Below, in pieces: positions 42,930 through 56,600 of a stretch of 64,000 nucleotides of DNA. Positions within the stretch are counted from its first letter, which is position 1, and each line of letters starts with the position of its first letter. The position numbers and the translations under genes are program-made. Source of the DNA: Symsagittifera roscoffensis (taxonomy: Eukaryota > Xenacoelomorpha > Acoela > Convolutidae). The DNA is taken from positions 37,938,071 through 38,002,070 of the forward strand of contig NC_087069.1 of assembly GCF_963678635.1 (NCBI RefSeq). Reading direction: 5' to 3'. The notes under the pieces were generated by a model that did not search any database, had not been told where the DNA came from, and worked only from the letters and a program-made list of their open reading frames with translations.

Positions 42930-45900
42930 TCCGAACTTCAACATTCTTTAATATTTTAGATTGTGGGATAAAAGTTTTAAAATATTTTTGTGGTTGATTT
43001 CGTAATTGTGATAATTGTCAATGTGAAGATTTTCCTTTGTTTCTTGCGGTGTAATTTTGTCTTCTAATTTTTGATTTAGTCTGTGTTTTTGAGGTTTTTG
43101 TTTATTTATCGTGTCAGAAGTTTTTGATATATTGCTTTTTGGTTCTTTGTTTTTTACATCTGATAATTGTGTTGAAAAATTTAAGTCATGTTTTTGTTGA
43201 TTTTGTACATCTGAGTTGTCGTGAACAACTTATATTCCTGTGGAGGATTCTAATTGTATTAATTAGAGAAGGGCGTGTTATTTTGGATAATACGGTAAAA
43301 GATTATTTCGGTGTTGGAGTATTTCTTTTTTATTTGGATCAATAATTTTATATGTTGCATCAGTGGGTTTTTCAATAAATTGAAATGGTCCTTTTCGGAG
43401 TGGCTGTAGATTTTCAGATATTCCTTATTGTGTCGTAAATTTTGGTATTAATACATAAGTTATAGGTTCGTGGCTGGTGTAAATCATGAATATATATGTG
43501 ATTGAACATTTTGTCTTTGTAATAGTTTTTTGGCTGTTTTCTGGTAGATTTCCTGTTTTTTATCTCTGTTTAAAATCCATTAGGTATGTGTACCAGAGGC
43601 TAGTTTCAAAAATTGTGGGTGATGAAAATGATCTTCATTGTGTGTATGTAGTGATAGATTATAACATATTGATTCTTTTGTGGGATGGCAATAACTTTGT
43701 GTGTTTTTCGAAGAATTTGCTTTGAACATTATTGGTTTTTGTGGTTTTTGATTAAAAATCGTTTCAGAGGGTGATAGTCCTAAGGTTGTCGTAATTTGTG
43801 AAATTACCAGATAAGGGAATTAGTTTTACATCTGTTGACCATTCACTATCTCGTTTATCATTTCCATTTATGATACATCTTAGATATTCTTGTAAGGAAC
43901 GGGTCATACCTTCGACTAGTCCGTTAGTTCAAGGGGCATGAGATGTTCGTGGTTTGTGTTTAAGGTTGTATAGATGGAATAATGTGATTATTTCTTTGTT
44001 TTTGAATTCAGTGTCATTGTCTGTAACAAGGATTTCGGGTGATACGAATTTTGCTATCCAGTGTTCATAAAGTGTTGTATATGCATAACAAGCTTGTGAA
44101 GTACTGGGTTGAGTGCTACGTAGTGTGTAAATGCGTCGACTATGACCATTAAATAGGAGTTTCCTTCTGAGGATGGTGATATTTGTTCGTTTGTATCAAA
44201 TGAAATTCTGTGATTGAAATATAAACTTTGTCGGTTAAAGTCTTGTTTTTCTGCTATTTGTTTCTGCGGTGGGTTGGGTACATTTAATTGACACGTTTTA
44301 CAATCGTTGCATAAAACGTTAATCAAAATTGGTGCTTTTGGAAAGTAAAAAATCTGGATAAATTTTGAGTATGTTTTTTTTTCTGATCCTGTATGTCCTT
44401 TTGTGTTTAACGTATGTGAAATATGAAACGCTTTTCGTATCATACTTAAAGAGAGACAGGGTATTTTTAATTCGGATGTTTGGTTTTCCAGATTATCGGT
44501 CGGTGTTTTCATTTATGGTTGTGTTATTAAATTTTCTGAAGTATCTCATAAGTGTTTTATTTACTAAAAAAGTAACATCTGCTTTTACAAGTTTTGTTTT
44601 GTATTTGTGCCAAAATTTAAGTCGTCGAATAACTGGGTCTAGATTTTGATATTTGTGAAATAAGTCTGAGGTTATTTTTTCTGTGACTGATAGAAATATG
44701 TTTACATTTTCTGTGTTTGACAAAGGTATGTTATCTAGAGGGTCATGTAGATTGAAAACTTGATTTATTGTGTATTTAGAGTCTGAGTCTGCGGATCCTG
44801 ATAAAATTTATATATTCGGTTAAAATTTCTTTTTCTATCAAAGGAATAAATCTGTCTGATACATTCTCTGTTTAATTGGTTTTTGTTGTAAGTTGTTTTT
44901 TACCCATAATGAATATAGTATTGGCTTAAATGTAGAATTTCCTAAAAAAATCTACTACATAATGGTTGTTTTGGCAATCTAGTTATAATGGAAAATGTTG
45001 AAGTTGTATCTTTGTACATTTTCAAGGTCGATTTTTACTGCATATTTGCATTCTAATTGTGGTGACGTTTCGTCTTTTGCAATAAAATATTTTATTTTTT
45101 TGTGGTTTTTCTACTGTTGTTTTTCTTGTTATTAATTCTGGTGTGTTTAGACTAGAGTAACTGGTAAAGCAAGATTTTTCCTGCAGTCCAAACTATATGT
45201 AAATTTGGAAACTTCATTAAAATTAATTGAAATCTATAAACTCTGTGGTTTTGATTTGATTTTTGTGTGAATAAGAAAACTGTAGGTTTATCATCTGTAA
45301 ATAAGACTGTTGCATGTTTTGATCCAGGGATTAAAAAATCAATTTCTGTAAGGGTATATCTTACAGCTGTACGTTTTCTCATAAGTGTATTTGCTGAGAT
45401 AAGATTCAATTTATTTGTTCCGTTTTGTGATTGTAATAATGCTGCGCTGATGCCAAAGTTTGAAGCATCGCACCTTGCATAAAATGGTTGATCTGGATCT
45501 GGAAGTGTGTATGAGATTTGTTCAGTAAGGAGTTTTTTCACTTCTTCAAATAGTTTTTAGTAGTGTTCCGTTGCCCATTCAAGTTTATTTTGTTGTCTAA
45601 AAATATTTTAAAAAGGTCCTAAATAAAATTGCAATTTATCACGTATTTACATAGGAAGTTTAACGTTCAAAGAAATTCTTGGATTATCTTTTTGTTTGGT
45701 GGTATTTGATCGCGTATATGCGAGATTTTAATGGAGTGATTGTGTTTCCTTCGATAATATTTCTAAGGAATTTAACGCGGGTTAGAAAGAAATGTGATTT
45801 AACTGGAGCTGCTTTCATGTTTCCTTTACATAAAATCTGGTTATTTTTATCCAATACTTGGAACCTTTCGCGTTTTATTTGCGACTGCATGAAGGCATCG

Positions 45901-48900
45901 TCTAAAAAAATTATTGCGTTTTTGCTGAGAATGGCGGTCGGAAAGTTTTACTCATACATGTTGAAAAAGCTGCTAGTCCTATGGAGATTCCATATTATAA
46001 TCCATTGAATTCTTATTGCTAATTTCCAATAACGAATTGTGTTGAGCGTCGTGATTGTTCATCTAGTGGCATTTGATTATAAGAACTGTTCATGTCAGCT
46101 GTTGTAAAGAAATGCCGGTTTATTTTTGTGAGGACTACTTGAAGTAGTTCTATAGGCTTTACATTGGGATTCGTCGATGAGTGAATTTAGATATCTTGCA
46201 TCTAGAACAATTTTTAATGATTCTCATTTTGCGAGAAAGGTTACGGGGTTTATAAGTGTATTCCCGTTTGACTGTTCTTCTTTGTTGACTAAGTAAATGA
46301 TTTCAAATTGTTCTAAGACATCTAGTAGTCTATTAACTTTGTCTTGAGAGTGAATAGGAACTTTACTTGCTCGATGTTGTTTTGAAAACTGTTTCAGGTT
46401 TTAGTGGCAAGTGTAGTGGTGAATTAACTTTTCCAACATCAAATTTAGATGTCGCATAAACCATTGGTTATTTGAGTAGTAGTTCTGCTAGTTGTTCAAA
46501 ATCTTGTTGTGTGATTTTTGAATGTTGAAAATTGAACATCGTGAGGAACTTTTGTTTTTCTAATGTATATTTTGAAATTTGAAACGTTGGTTTGAAATAA
46601 GGTGTTTTGTAAAGTAATCTGTGTTTCTTTTTGAAAACCAAATTACTTTAATAATAGATAATTCTTCATTCAGAATTGTCGATTGGCAGATATTTAATAA
46701 TTTTAGAATTTTGTTTTTTCTTTATGCGGTTTCTATTGTGGGAGAAATTGTTGCATTTATTTCACAATATCCTAACAATCCTACGGGTTAAGTTATTTTA
46801 TACGGAGAATTGTTGTGTACATGTAAAGATATGATATCTGAACTTGTGTTCTTATGGAATTTGATAGCAAAAGTGTTACTCGAAAAAATTTGTGAATTGA
46901 TTTCAATTCAAAATCTCACATATATAGTCGTTGTTTCTTTTGATCAATAATTTTTTGATGTACTTGACTGGTTGAGAAGTATTATACATATCCTGATAGC
47001 GGTTTCAAGTGTTTGCGTTCTTGGTTGTAAATGGGGTGGAATTTAGAAAAAAACGGGTTTATTTTTTTTTCTTTGAAAGAATGTTAATGACATATCAATT
47101 GTTCTTAGGTATTTATCTTTTATATGTATTTTACTGTTTAGAATGATAATAGTGGCTATATATTTTGTGATGAATGGAACTCCAACTATTTTGTGTTTCA
47201 TGTATGTAAAATGAAACGTTTGCTTACAAAGTTTATTCAATAGTTTGTTTTGCTCCATTGTTTGAGTACGAACGAGTAATTATTAGTTTTTTCAATAGTT
47301 TGTTAATTTGATCCTTGTGCTATAGCTAAAATTCTATAGGTTTTTAATGGTTATTATTTTGGGTGTAGGATTTGGATTTCATTCCAAGTGGGAATGTTTA
47401 TGATATTTGATTCTGCTCCTGACTCTATTACAAAATCAATTTCAAGGTCTGGTGACTAAAAAATTTGGTTTTTTGGACTTTCCAATGAAAATGGTTGTGT
47501 CCAATTTTTTTCTTAAGGTGGTTGTATTTTTTTTGTTGTATTTTGGTATATATTATTCGTACCTGAACTTCCTTCGAGTTTTTGATTAGTATAAACCTGA
47601 CAGATTGTATGTTTTGTTTTGTTCATGAGAATTATTTAAACTTTTCGTGATTGTGATAAAAATCGATTCAATTGGTGTTTCGTATTCTTCTGCAATGTGA
47701 AGCATGTTTTCGAAAGTGTGTTTTCTGTTTCGCTTTCGTCATCTATGGATTCGCAATTAATGTGACTTAATTGTAATTATGAAATTACTGTTTTATCAAA
47801 ACCGGGAGTGTCTGATTGATTTTGTTCAGTTGATTGTACCTGATTTATTTGTCGTTTGTGTTTAGATGTACTGCTTCTATAATTTTGTTATGAAGTTTGA
47901 TAGTTTGCATGATTTCTGTGAGGTGACTGAGAATAGTTTCCTTGTCTATTTGGGTAATTATAATTTCGATTTCTATAATTATCTCGTGATCTGTTGTAAT
48001 TATTGTTATAATTTGATCTGCTGTTTGAATAACTTCGTGGTCTATTGTCTCGGTATTGTCTATTTCTATTATTTGAGTAATTTTTGTTTCAATTATATGA
48101 GGAGTTTCTGGATCAATCGAATTATATCTTTTACGCGAGTTTGAATTGGAACTATTTCAGTTGTAGTTCGAATAATTACTTCTGTTTGAGTTTGATCTTG
48201 AATAATTATTTCGATACTGATTGTTTTGACTCTTTGATCTGCTGTATCTAGTTTGTGAGAAATTTTGTGAATTTCTTCAATCTGGAGATCTTCCGCGATA
48301 GTTATCTCGGTAAGAGGATTTTTTTATTTCATTATAATTGTCTAGGAGTGGTTTTTCTGAACTATTATTACTGTGAAAAGTCTTGTTTGGTAGGTTTAGA
48401 TTTTTTTTCATATATTGATGAAAAGATTTATTTGGTTCTCAATACTTTTTGGTTTATTGTGATTGTCTTGCTAAATTTGTCTTTATTCAGCAATGCTATG
48501 TCCGCATCTACGGCAATAGTTGTACTATTTTTTGAATAATGGTTTGTCTTTTAAAATTGGACTTCTCACATAGATAATTAATATCTGAGTATTTTTTTAA
48601 GCTAAATGCGTGTCGAAATCTTGTATATTATTTATTTGTGAAGTACTTGTTTGAATGTTGCTCACATATTGTAATTTTATATTTTCCGTTTCTTCAAATT
48701 TCTTCGTTATTTCAGCTTGTTCTAGTTTGTCTACTTGTTTTCGATTATTTATATCAGGTTCTCGAATTGAAGATGGATGTGATGCTCTCTTTTATATAGC
48801 TATTTTTCGTAGTTGTGGTGTTAAAGTCATCATTAAGACTTCTGTCATTTTCGTATTTTATTATCATGTGTATTAAGTGAAAATGCTTTTCCTACAAAAA

Positions 48901-49405
48901 GTTCGATTGTATATGCAAGTTGTTTGATTGTTTCCTTGGGGAACCTACGAATTTCATTACACAATAGTCTTTGATGTTGTTTTTTTCTTTCAGAGTCGAA
49001 CATTTTTATTTTATATTGGTAAAACTGAAATCTATTTTTGAGCTGCGCCATCAAGCAAGTGTGGTTCGAATTAGAGCTGTGCGTCTGTGTTTCCAATTTT
49101 CATGAAGTGGCGTATTTATTGGTTCAGGTCCTATATTGAGAAATAAACTTGTGTAGCTGCATTTAAATTATCATCTACTGAGTATTCAGGATCTGTTCCT
49201 GTGATTACTAAAGGTGGTTTTTTTTTGAAGATCTGGATGATTCATCCATAAGGTATGGAGTCATAGTCATCTGAAATGATTCTGGGGCTTTTGGCATTTG
49301 AGAAAAATTTGTAAGTTGTGTCTTTGTAATTTCATGTTGTTGAAAAATATATGGCAATGGTATCTCACTTTGTAACTGTATTGATTGATAGTTTTTTGTA
49401 TTCAT
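42930..49405 (-). pseudogene. gag-pol: Gag-Pol remnant of element 2
   Basis: Homologous to 2593-9204 in the same order. Recognisable frames: Gag start at 49208-49405, capsid at 48845-49096, degenerate knuckle near 48480-48540, Asn/Ser-rich region 47850-48300, protease zone near 47400, RT with FLDD in place of YLDD near 45900, RNase H 45152-45541 with CDASNFG, and integrase 44054-44512 with FDTNEQISPSSEG. Many stops and frameshifts. Longest open part 152 codons. Dead copy. Confidence 0.88.
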
Positions 49406-51008
49406 TGGATTTTATGAGTGAAAATTTTTTTATTGTTTTTTGGTGCTGTGTTTTGTCTTGGAGGAAAAGTTTGTTTTGATTGTCGTGTTTGTTCATTTCG
49501 CGTGTATGGTTCAAATAGATCTGGTTGGTAGGCAGGATCTGGTTGATCAATATTCCTGTTGTTGTTCTGATGATTTGTTTAAAACCTTTGTTGGTCTTGA
49601 TTAAAATAATCTTCACCTTCTGAAGAATGTGGTTGATTTCTTGTAAAATTTCTGTTTGTTAAATTTTCATTTTGATGAAAAAATGGGATATTTTCACTAT
49701 CATCCGCTGTCTCGTTGTAGACCGTTGAAATAAACTGAGTTGGAAACTTGTTCCTGGGATTGTTGGTTGTAGTTTTGTGCCTGTGATTGACTTTGATTGC
49801 TTTTCTGGGAAGTTTTGTTATAATATTTTTGGCAAAGAAATTATAATTCTGGTCTGAAAAATTGTTTATATCATTTGTTTTTAGTTTATTCAATTGTCGT
49901 GATTTTTTTTGGTCTAAACTTCTTATGGTCCTTTTAAGAATATTTTGGAGCAACAGAAGGTTTTACTGTAGATTGTATGGTTGTTTGTGGAAATGCTGGG
50001 TTTTTATTTTGTGGTGTTGTAATTGTTGGGTGAATAGGAAAAATGCTTTGTTGTGTTGTTACTGGCATTGTCTCAACTATTTCTTCATTCACGAAATGTG
50101 ATGGAGTTTGGATATCTTGTTGTGTAAAGTTTCAAAATTTCTTGTTCCATTTGAGGAGCTTTAGCTATTATTTCCTGTTCTATCAAGGAATATTGTTTTA
50201 TAGTTTAAAGGTGTTGCGTCAATAGTAAGTAGAGTTATTTTAACATATTCTCTATTTACGGAACTAATTTTAATTGCTGCTTGCTGCGCTTGAAATATCA
50301 GTTGTTATTTTGATGAATAATGGATGAGACCAATCACGGTCCCAAACTTAGTCTGTTTCATCTGCTAATACAGTTTTGTCGTCTGAGTTTTGTGGTCTAA
50401 AACTTTTTCTTGATTGTGCAGTAAAATCAATGTTGTGAGCGAAATAGTCAATTTTGAACCATGCTAAGTTTTTTTAAGTCGTGTTTGGCGTTTTGTGAAA
50501 TTTCATTATAGTTGAAATTTTCACGTATTGTGTATGAGTGTCTAGATGTTTTACGTGGCAATATGTCTTGTACTTGTTTCGATTCTAGTATAGATACATA
50601 GCTGTAAATAAGTGAAAAAATATCATTAATGAAAATTGAATTTGCTCTTTGTGAATTTTGATGTTGTATAAATTGCATGCATTCTGTAAAAACTTTTGAG
50701 AATTCTGCATCTATGTCTTCTGCTTATTTTTTATGTGTAGGTTGGTTTAGTTTTGACGAAACGATTTCTATTGTGATTACACCATATTGTGATGTTATGT
50801 TACATATTCCTTTGAGGTAGTGGTCAAGAGTTTGTATTTTTATTCTTATTTCGAAAAAATCATTTTTACACGGTCTGTAACTTTTTTCAAATAGATTTAC
50901 AATTGAGTTGTGACAAAATTGTATTTGTCCTCGAGTGGGATCAATTTCTGGTTTTATAAAAAATGAGATTGTTGAATTATTGTCAAAATTTTTGTTGTAT
51001 TCGATCAT
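49390..51008 (-). pseudogene. ORF2 remnant of element 2
   Basis: Begins with an ATG at 51008-51006 and a 94-codon frame that matches the N-terminus of the 537-aa ORF2. Further frames at 50448-50678 and 49579-49953 match the middle and the Asn/Gln-rich tail. Broken by stops and frameshifts. Its conservation supports ORF2 as a genuine element gene. Confidence 0.75.
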
Positions 51009-51009
51009 T

Positions 51010-51451
51010 TTTTGTATCTTAGAACTGTTAATGTGTAACTTTCAATATAGCGTTTTGGTTGATTCCAATTATAAAGATAATGGTTTATTAATGTATGATT
51101 TTTTAACTCTACGTTTTCTTTCAATTGATGATGGTGATATAGCTTCGAGTCAGAAAACTTTTTTTTGGTTTTCTAGTAGTTTTTTTTTGTGTTTATTTAA
51201 TCTTTTAAATCATGAAGTTCCTGTAATGTGTTTGTTTCTGATTCTGAGACTGCGTTTCTTTGTTTTGAAAATCGTTTTCTGATAACTTGTTTTTGTTTTG
51301 TTATGATTTGTATTTTTTTGTCATTTTGATTTGATTTTATATATCCTATTGTTTGTTTGTGGGATGTGATTACGAGATCGTATCGTTCGTTTTTGATTAG
51401 GCAATTATGTAATATGATTGTTTGTTTACTGCCTAGATTATCTTTTGACAA
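51010..51451 (-). pseudogene. ORF1 remnant of element 2
   Basis: An 84-codon frame (51197-51451) with the same start as ORF1 (QTIILHN, DLVIT segments, basic middle). A frameshift truncates it and the remainder, to about 51010, is still alignable. Confidence 0.7.
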
Positions 51452-51752
51452 AAGTTTTAGAATAAGGGATGCAAGAACCAGAGGGGTTAGAGTTTCTATT
51501 TTCTTAAACTGTTAGTTCTTATGGTTTTTGTGTGGTTATCTTAATTTGAGGCATAGATTGTCGGAGTCGACGGGTTGGAAAGAGAAAAGTATATCAATTC
51601 GTGAGAATGATTTTGAATGTCTCGTAACTAAGTTCTAATTTAAGATGGTCTTACCAAACTTTACTTAGGGGTTGTGATTTGCGATCAAGGATTGGAGAAT
51701 AGTAAAACAATTCACAAGGTTCAGGTTTAATTAGAACACAAGTAGATCGTTA
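51452..51752 (-). other. Truncated leader of element 2
   Basis: Aligned with 11257-11560 of element 1. Similarity stops exactly at 51752, where TGTAACATTCG starts a new, GC-richer sequence. No gene. Confidence 0.6.
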
Positions 51753-52315
51753 TGTAACATTCGCCCGGAAGTACATATTGACGGAAAATAAAGCTAAGAT
51801 ATAACACGACTGGCCAGCGTCTAAACTAAGCTCTACATGCTTTTCACCGTCTCTACCAAAGCCAGTTCTTTTGGTGGTCTTTCTAACATCGGGTCGACAA
51901 AAACGTTACTGCTTTCGGCTTCGGTCAAAACACTCAAATTAATTTAATTGCATGCAAAATTAGTGAGCTCATGGCTGGGTCTCAGTATCCCCAGACCACG
52001 AGGTCACTCCTAAAAACAGGGCTACTACTACTTGTTATATTATTATTGTTTTTGTTCAGTAGATAAAAATCGTCAACTCCATCGAAGATGGATCAACCCT
52101 TTCCCTTAACTCCTAGCTTCTCATCGTCAGAAAATGAATTCAGATGTTAAATAAACTCAATTCAGGACATAATAGGGAGGAAGCTAAAAGTTTGTCTAAA
52201 ATGGTGTAAGTTCCAGTCCCGAGACCCCTCCGGAATCTTGAATCCGGAGAAATAACACACTTATCTCCTCTCCGGAAGACTGGTTTCTACCCTTCAACGT
52301 TGTTGTCAACTAGGA
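51753..52315. other. Terminal, apparently non-coding region of the ORF A/ORF B element
   Basis: No open frame. It begins TGTAACATTCGCCCGGAAG. A perfect inverted repeat CTCCGGA…TCCGGAG with an 8-nt loop lies at about 52228-52250. It might be an LTR or untranslated end, but no second copy is in the window. Confidence 0.4.
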
Positions 52316-52630
52316 CGACATCTCTTTCTTCACCTCTTTGTTTCCTCTTTTTTTCGTCGTTTAGAAATTTTAAAACTTCTAAACTCTTCTAATTTTTTTT
52401 CTTTTCGCATCTTGTTTTCTGGCCATTTGTGAATGCTCCATCTCCTCCTCCTGCAACATTGACTCTGCACTTTCAGTTTCTGTGTCTTGCAACACATCGT
52501 TAGCTATTCTGACGCTGTTGGAAGCAGTCCTCCAACACTTCTGCTCTTCTACCGTTTGCTTACAACAAGGTAGGGGATCCACGTTAGATTCTCTGTTCAT
52601 GCAGAAGCTATCTTGAAGACACAACGTCAA
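52316..52630 (-). repeat. Extra copy of the 3' end of ORF B
   Basis: About 312 bp nearly identical to 53575-53887 (offset 1257). It carries an 83-codon frame with the Cys/Glu-rich C-terminus of ORF B, including the basic end KRKKIRRV. In this copy the codon after EEEMEH is Ser, so the frame reads to the natural end; in the main copy it is a stop. Confidence 0.8.
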
Positions 52631-53574
52631 AATGGCCGATTTGGATTTTCTCCAAAATGGCCGATTTTGACGTTTCTCAGAAATATGACGTCATCGTTCG
52701 TAATTTTCAAAATTTAAAATACCAGAATATTCTAGCGTTCCCGATTCGTTCAATCGTCCGAATAACACCGTTAATCCTCCAAAACTGCCAATTCGGAAGG
52801 TTAGCTGCTAATAATCCGAAATTGCAATTTCGTCCATTCTGGTCGAATGTCACACACTCCCCGGACAGCCCCGTCAATGTCCCCATTGAATCTCGTAATG
52901 TTCGTAAAAATGGTAACAGAACAGAATTTACAAAATGCAATAAATCACTTTTATCCACGTCATATCGACTCACTGCAGAATATAAATGGCATCATACTAC
53001 ATCACTATAGCCTTCCAAATTCTTGCATTAACCTGCATTTTCGAGGATATGACTTAATATAAAACATTTTTTATGATTTCCAGTGTCAATGCTCTGACTT
53101 AAAAATGTTTCTCCTAGGTTTTAAAAGGTGTTAGTTTGTAGGACAATCCTGCCAACCAACCAGCTAAAATTATCCTACTATGCTTCTTCTCTTCGGAAAT
53201 TTTAGTTTTTATTGGTCCTGAATATTAAAAATAAAGAACTTTGTGGTTGGAAAGAACAATGAAACAATCTCCCTCTTCAAGAGATTATCCAAATCTTTCA
53301 TGTCACCACAAAATGATCAGTCGTCCTAGTTGATTAAAAACAATCATGCAGGCTAGTATTATTAAATATACTCTTTACTCAAGCCTTTCTAAATAAATAG
53401 TAAGTGTCTCTAAAGCCACTAACTAAAACCAAAATAGAAATTTATAAATTCACCAAATTCTTTAATGTTCAAAATTCAACTAAATCTTTTCTTTCAATTT
53501 CAATTAGAACTTGGTTGCTTATTTTCTCACTTCAGTTTTTGTCCATTTGATATACAACAATTTTAAGTTTAAAC
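52631..53574. other. Sequence between the two copies of the ORF B end
   Basis: No convincing gene. It opens with AACGTCAAAATGGCC and, 45 bp on, its near inverse, a short inverted repeat just at the edge of the duplicated block. The rest is mixed-composition sequence of unknown origin. Confidence 0.4.
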
Positions 53575-53639
53575 TTCTTCTCTTTCTTCACTTCTTTGTT
53601 TCCTGTTTTTTTCGTCGTTTAGAAGTTTTAAAACTTCTA

Positions 53640-56600
53640 AACTCTTCTAATTTTCTTTCTTTTCGCATCTTGTTTTCTGGCCATTTGTCAATGCTCCATC
53701 TCCTCCTCCTGCGACATTGACTCTGCACTTTCAGTTTCTGTGTCTTGCAACACATCGTTAGCTATTCTGACGCTGTTGGAAGCAGTCCTCCAACACTTCT
53801 GCTCTTCTACCGTTTGTTTACAACAAGGTAGGGGATCCACGTTAGATTCTCTGTTCCTGTAGAAGCTATTGTGAAGACACAACGTCACGTTTCTCTCCAA
53901 ATCTTCCTTGAACATCTCTTCTTTCTCTCTTCCATCACGTTCACTCATCCTGGAGATTCTTTTCACGGCGGTGGTCGCTGCATTCCGATGAGTCACGAAA
54001 GCTCGCTTGAAAGCTCCTGCTCCAATGTCCAGCTGATACTTACTGTACACTCTGCCGTACTTCGACTTATGCTTCTTGGCATATTCGTACAACCACGCAG
54101 TCATGTTGACTCTAAACCATGGCATCAGTCGTCTCCTTGCCCATATCTTTTTCACTTCCATCGGAATGTTCATAATCTTGCACGTTGTCTCAAAAAGATC
54201 TAAATTTTTTAGACCATCCAGTTTCTGCAATTGTTCTCTCGTTGGTGCCTCCTGACTATTGTTCTCCTTCACATGAGCTTCCAGCCATCGTATCGCCATC
54301 ATAACTCCCACTATCACTATTGTTATGGGCCGTGATGAGTCTGGTAAACTCATGGAGAGCAGCTCTCCAGAGTCCCAGATCAACACCAGATTACTACGCC
54401 CGGGATACCACCATGTTTGCAGCAAGAAATGGCAGGGAAACTCCTCATGTGTTAACATGATGCTCCTCCAATTACGCTTTCCCGAAGCTTCCAGTAGTGG
54501 TTTCACTTCCATCATCACTCGTTGGACTTCATCATCCTCATCTACTGTTTTGTAATCCCTAACGTTTGATCCTCTCTGTTTTTGTCTCTCAAAGTCACTG
54601 AAGTTCCCACTGACGTATCCCATGAACTTTTTTCCCAGTATCAATTCAAACTCCTCCATAGTTCTCTCTGGAACTGCTGAGAACATTTTGCACAGTAACT
54701 CATAAGACTTTCCCGACATTCTCGCTAGTCTTGCACTTTTTGGCACTGAGAAGGCTTGATCCACGATCGTTCTCGTACTTTTTACATCCACAGCTACCAT
54801 ATGCACTGGGTATCTGCTCTTGCACATTGGAACTAACGTCGATTCCACCAAATATCGCGCTCCCGATGGTCTGCAATAAGTGTCACTGTCTCGGATGTTC
54901 ATTTCCGCCTCGATCGCTTCCCTCCATTTTCCTATGTGTTTTTGCTCAGTCTGCAAAACTCCTGAGAACACTTCTACACTGATGGCCGTGACCATCTCAT
55001 ATTTCTGTTCTAGATTCAATAGTGACTCTAAAGAACCAAACATGCTGTAGAATCCTAGTGCAGTTTCTAGATTCACCTCGGTTCCTCCATAGCAATCTGC
55101 GATCAGCTCTGTTTCCGTTTTCGCTTTCATCACAATGTTCCCAAACGATATCTTCAACTGGTTGTGTTGTTTCTCTAGGGTTTTCACTCAATCTAGACTT
55201 CCACAAATGTGACCGTCCAGTTCACAGACTTCTGCCAGACAGCTACCAGGCTTAACCCAGTCTTCTGGTCCCCAGCCAGGCAACTCCACTTTGTCTTCCC
55301 CGTTGGTCTTAGAGGCTGTTGTCATCACATTATATATGATATTAAGATCATGCATGTTGTAGTCTGCATTTAGTTCCCTCTGCACATATTGTGTTGCCTG
55401 TAGTATCGAATCAGCATTGGGACTAGGACACCACGATGGACTCATCAGTTCCCACACTACCATCAAGCTCGTTCTCAGTAATTCATCTGAGAATCCCAAT
55501 CCAAACTCCACTCGTTTGTCGGATTCTGGCACGGAAGTTGCAGCCACCTTTTCTTCTAAAATTAGTCCCAGCATGGTCTGCGGATTAGCAGCGCTTTTAA
55601 TCATTGCAATTCTCGACGTCCAGAACCTCAGCAACAGTGCTTACTCGTAATCAAAGAAGTAATCGCGTATGTCTTCACTGAGAAACAGGTTGTACGCTAT
55701 CCCTATGACTCCGGACACGTAACTGTATGACTTCTTTCTGATCGGTCCACAGTATTCGTTGGATTTCGGCAGTGCTCCCATAGATTCCTTAGTGAGCCTC
55801 AGCTCCTTGTTTGAGAATCTCCTGATTTCGTCTATTTTCCTCATGTGTTCTAGCTCCACGGGTTCTTTCATGTTCACCCTCATTGGTTTGCTTTGATGTA
55901 TATCCAGCAGTGCTAGCAAGAGTAGGGCTCTCACTCGTTCATCGCCCTCTCTCAGCATCTTGACACAAGTATTCAATGCTGGCAGTGAAATTTGCTCTAT
56001 CATGAAACAGATGAAACAGAGAGCGTCTCTCCGCTTCGCGCATGCTATTGCTGCTCCCTCTTGGGTTATCAGATCCCTCATGCTCGTTGTCAGGAAGAAC
56101 TTTTCTTCTTTCGATCTCTTCCTTTCTTCTAACTTATAATCCTCGCGAGTCAGTCCGATCATACACCAGGCGAACCTCAGTTGTAGTTCAGTTCTTACGT
56201 AAGGTACTGCTATCAGAGCGTGTATCCTCGGCGTAGTCCTCATCTCTTCTTCAAAATAACGTAATACTACTGCTTTCCATGGAAGGCTCATCAACTGCTC
56301 AATCGTCTCTGCCTGCATCTCAGACGATGCTAGAGTTCCATATGCTTTCTGCTTGAGGGTGGCGCCTTGCATCATGGTCTCCAGATAACCTTCCATGGCA
56401 CTTTTGTCTTCCAGAGCCATCAAGTATCCTCTGGCCGAGTTTCTGTACTCCAACATCTCCATGTATCCACCAGAGGTTTCACCTTTGGATACAGTCTCCG
56501 ACAGTGTCAGTCGGTTATATTCCACTGGGACCAGTTGTCCTACGACACTTCCCTTTCCGTGGTTCATGGGAGACGGTTTAAAGTCTTTCATGGTGCTCTC

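Larger units (their letters stand above)
31429..51752 (-). mobile_element. Element 2: decayed relative of element 1, with duplicated env module and nested pieces
   Basis: The minus-strand order matches element 1: leader (51452-51752), ORF1, ORF2, Gag-Pol, small-ORF zone, pre-env, env, and 3' LTR (31429-31820). The pre-env/env segment is present twice in tandem. Its 5' LTR and most of the leader are missing because a GC-richer insertion begins at 51753. Between env and the 3' LTR lie about 3.6 kb of other retroelement-like sequence. Stops and frameshifts in every gene show it is dead and older than element 1. Confidence 0.85.
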
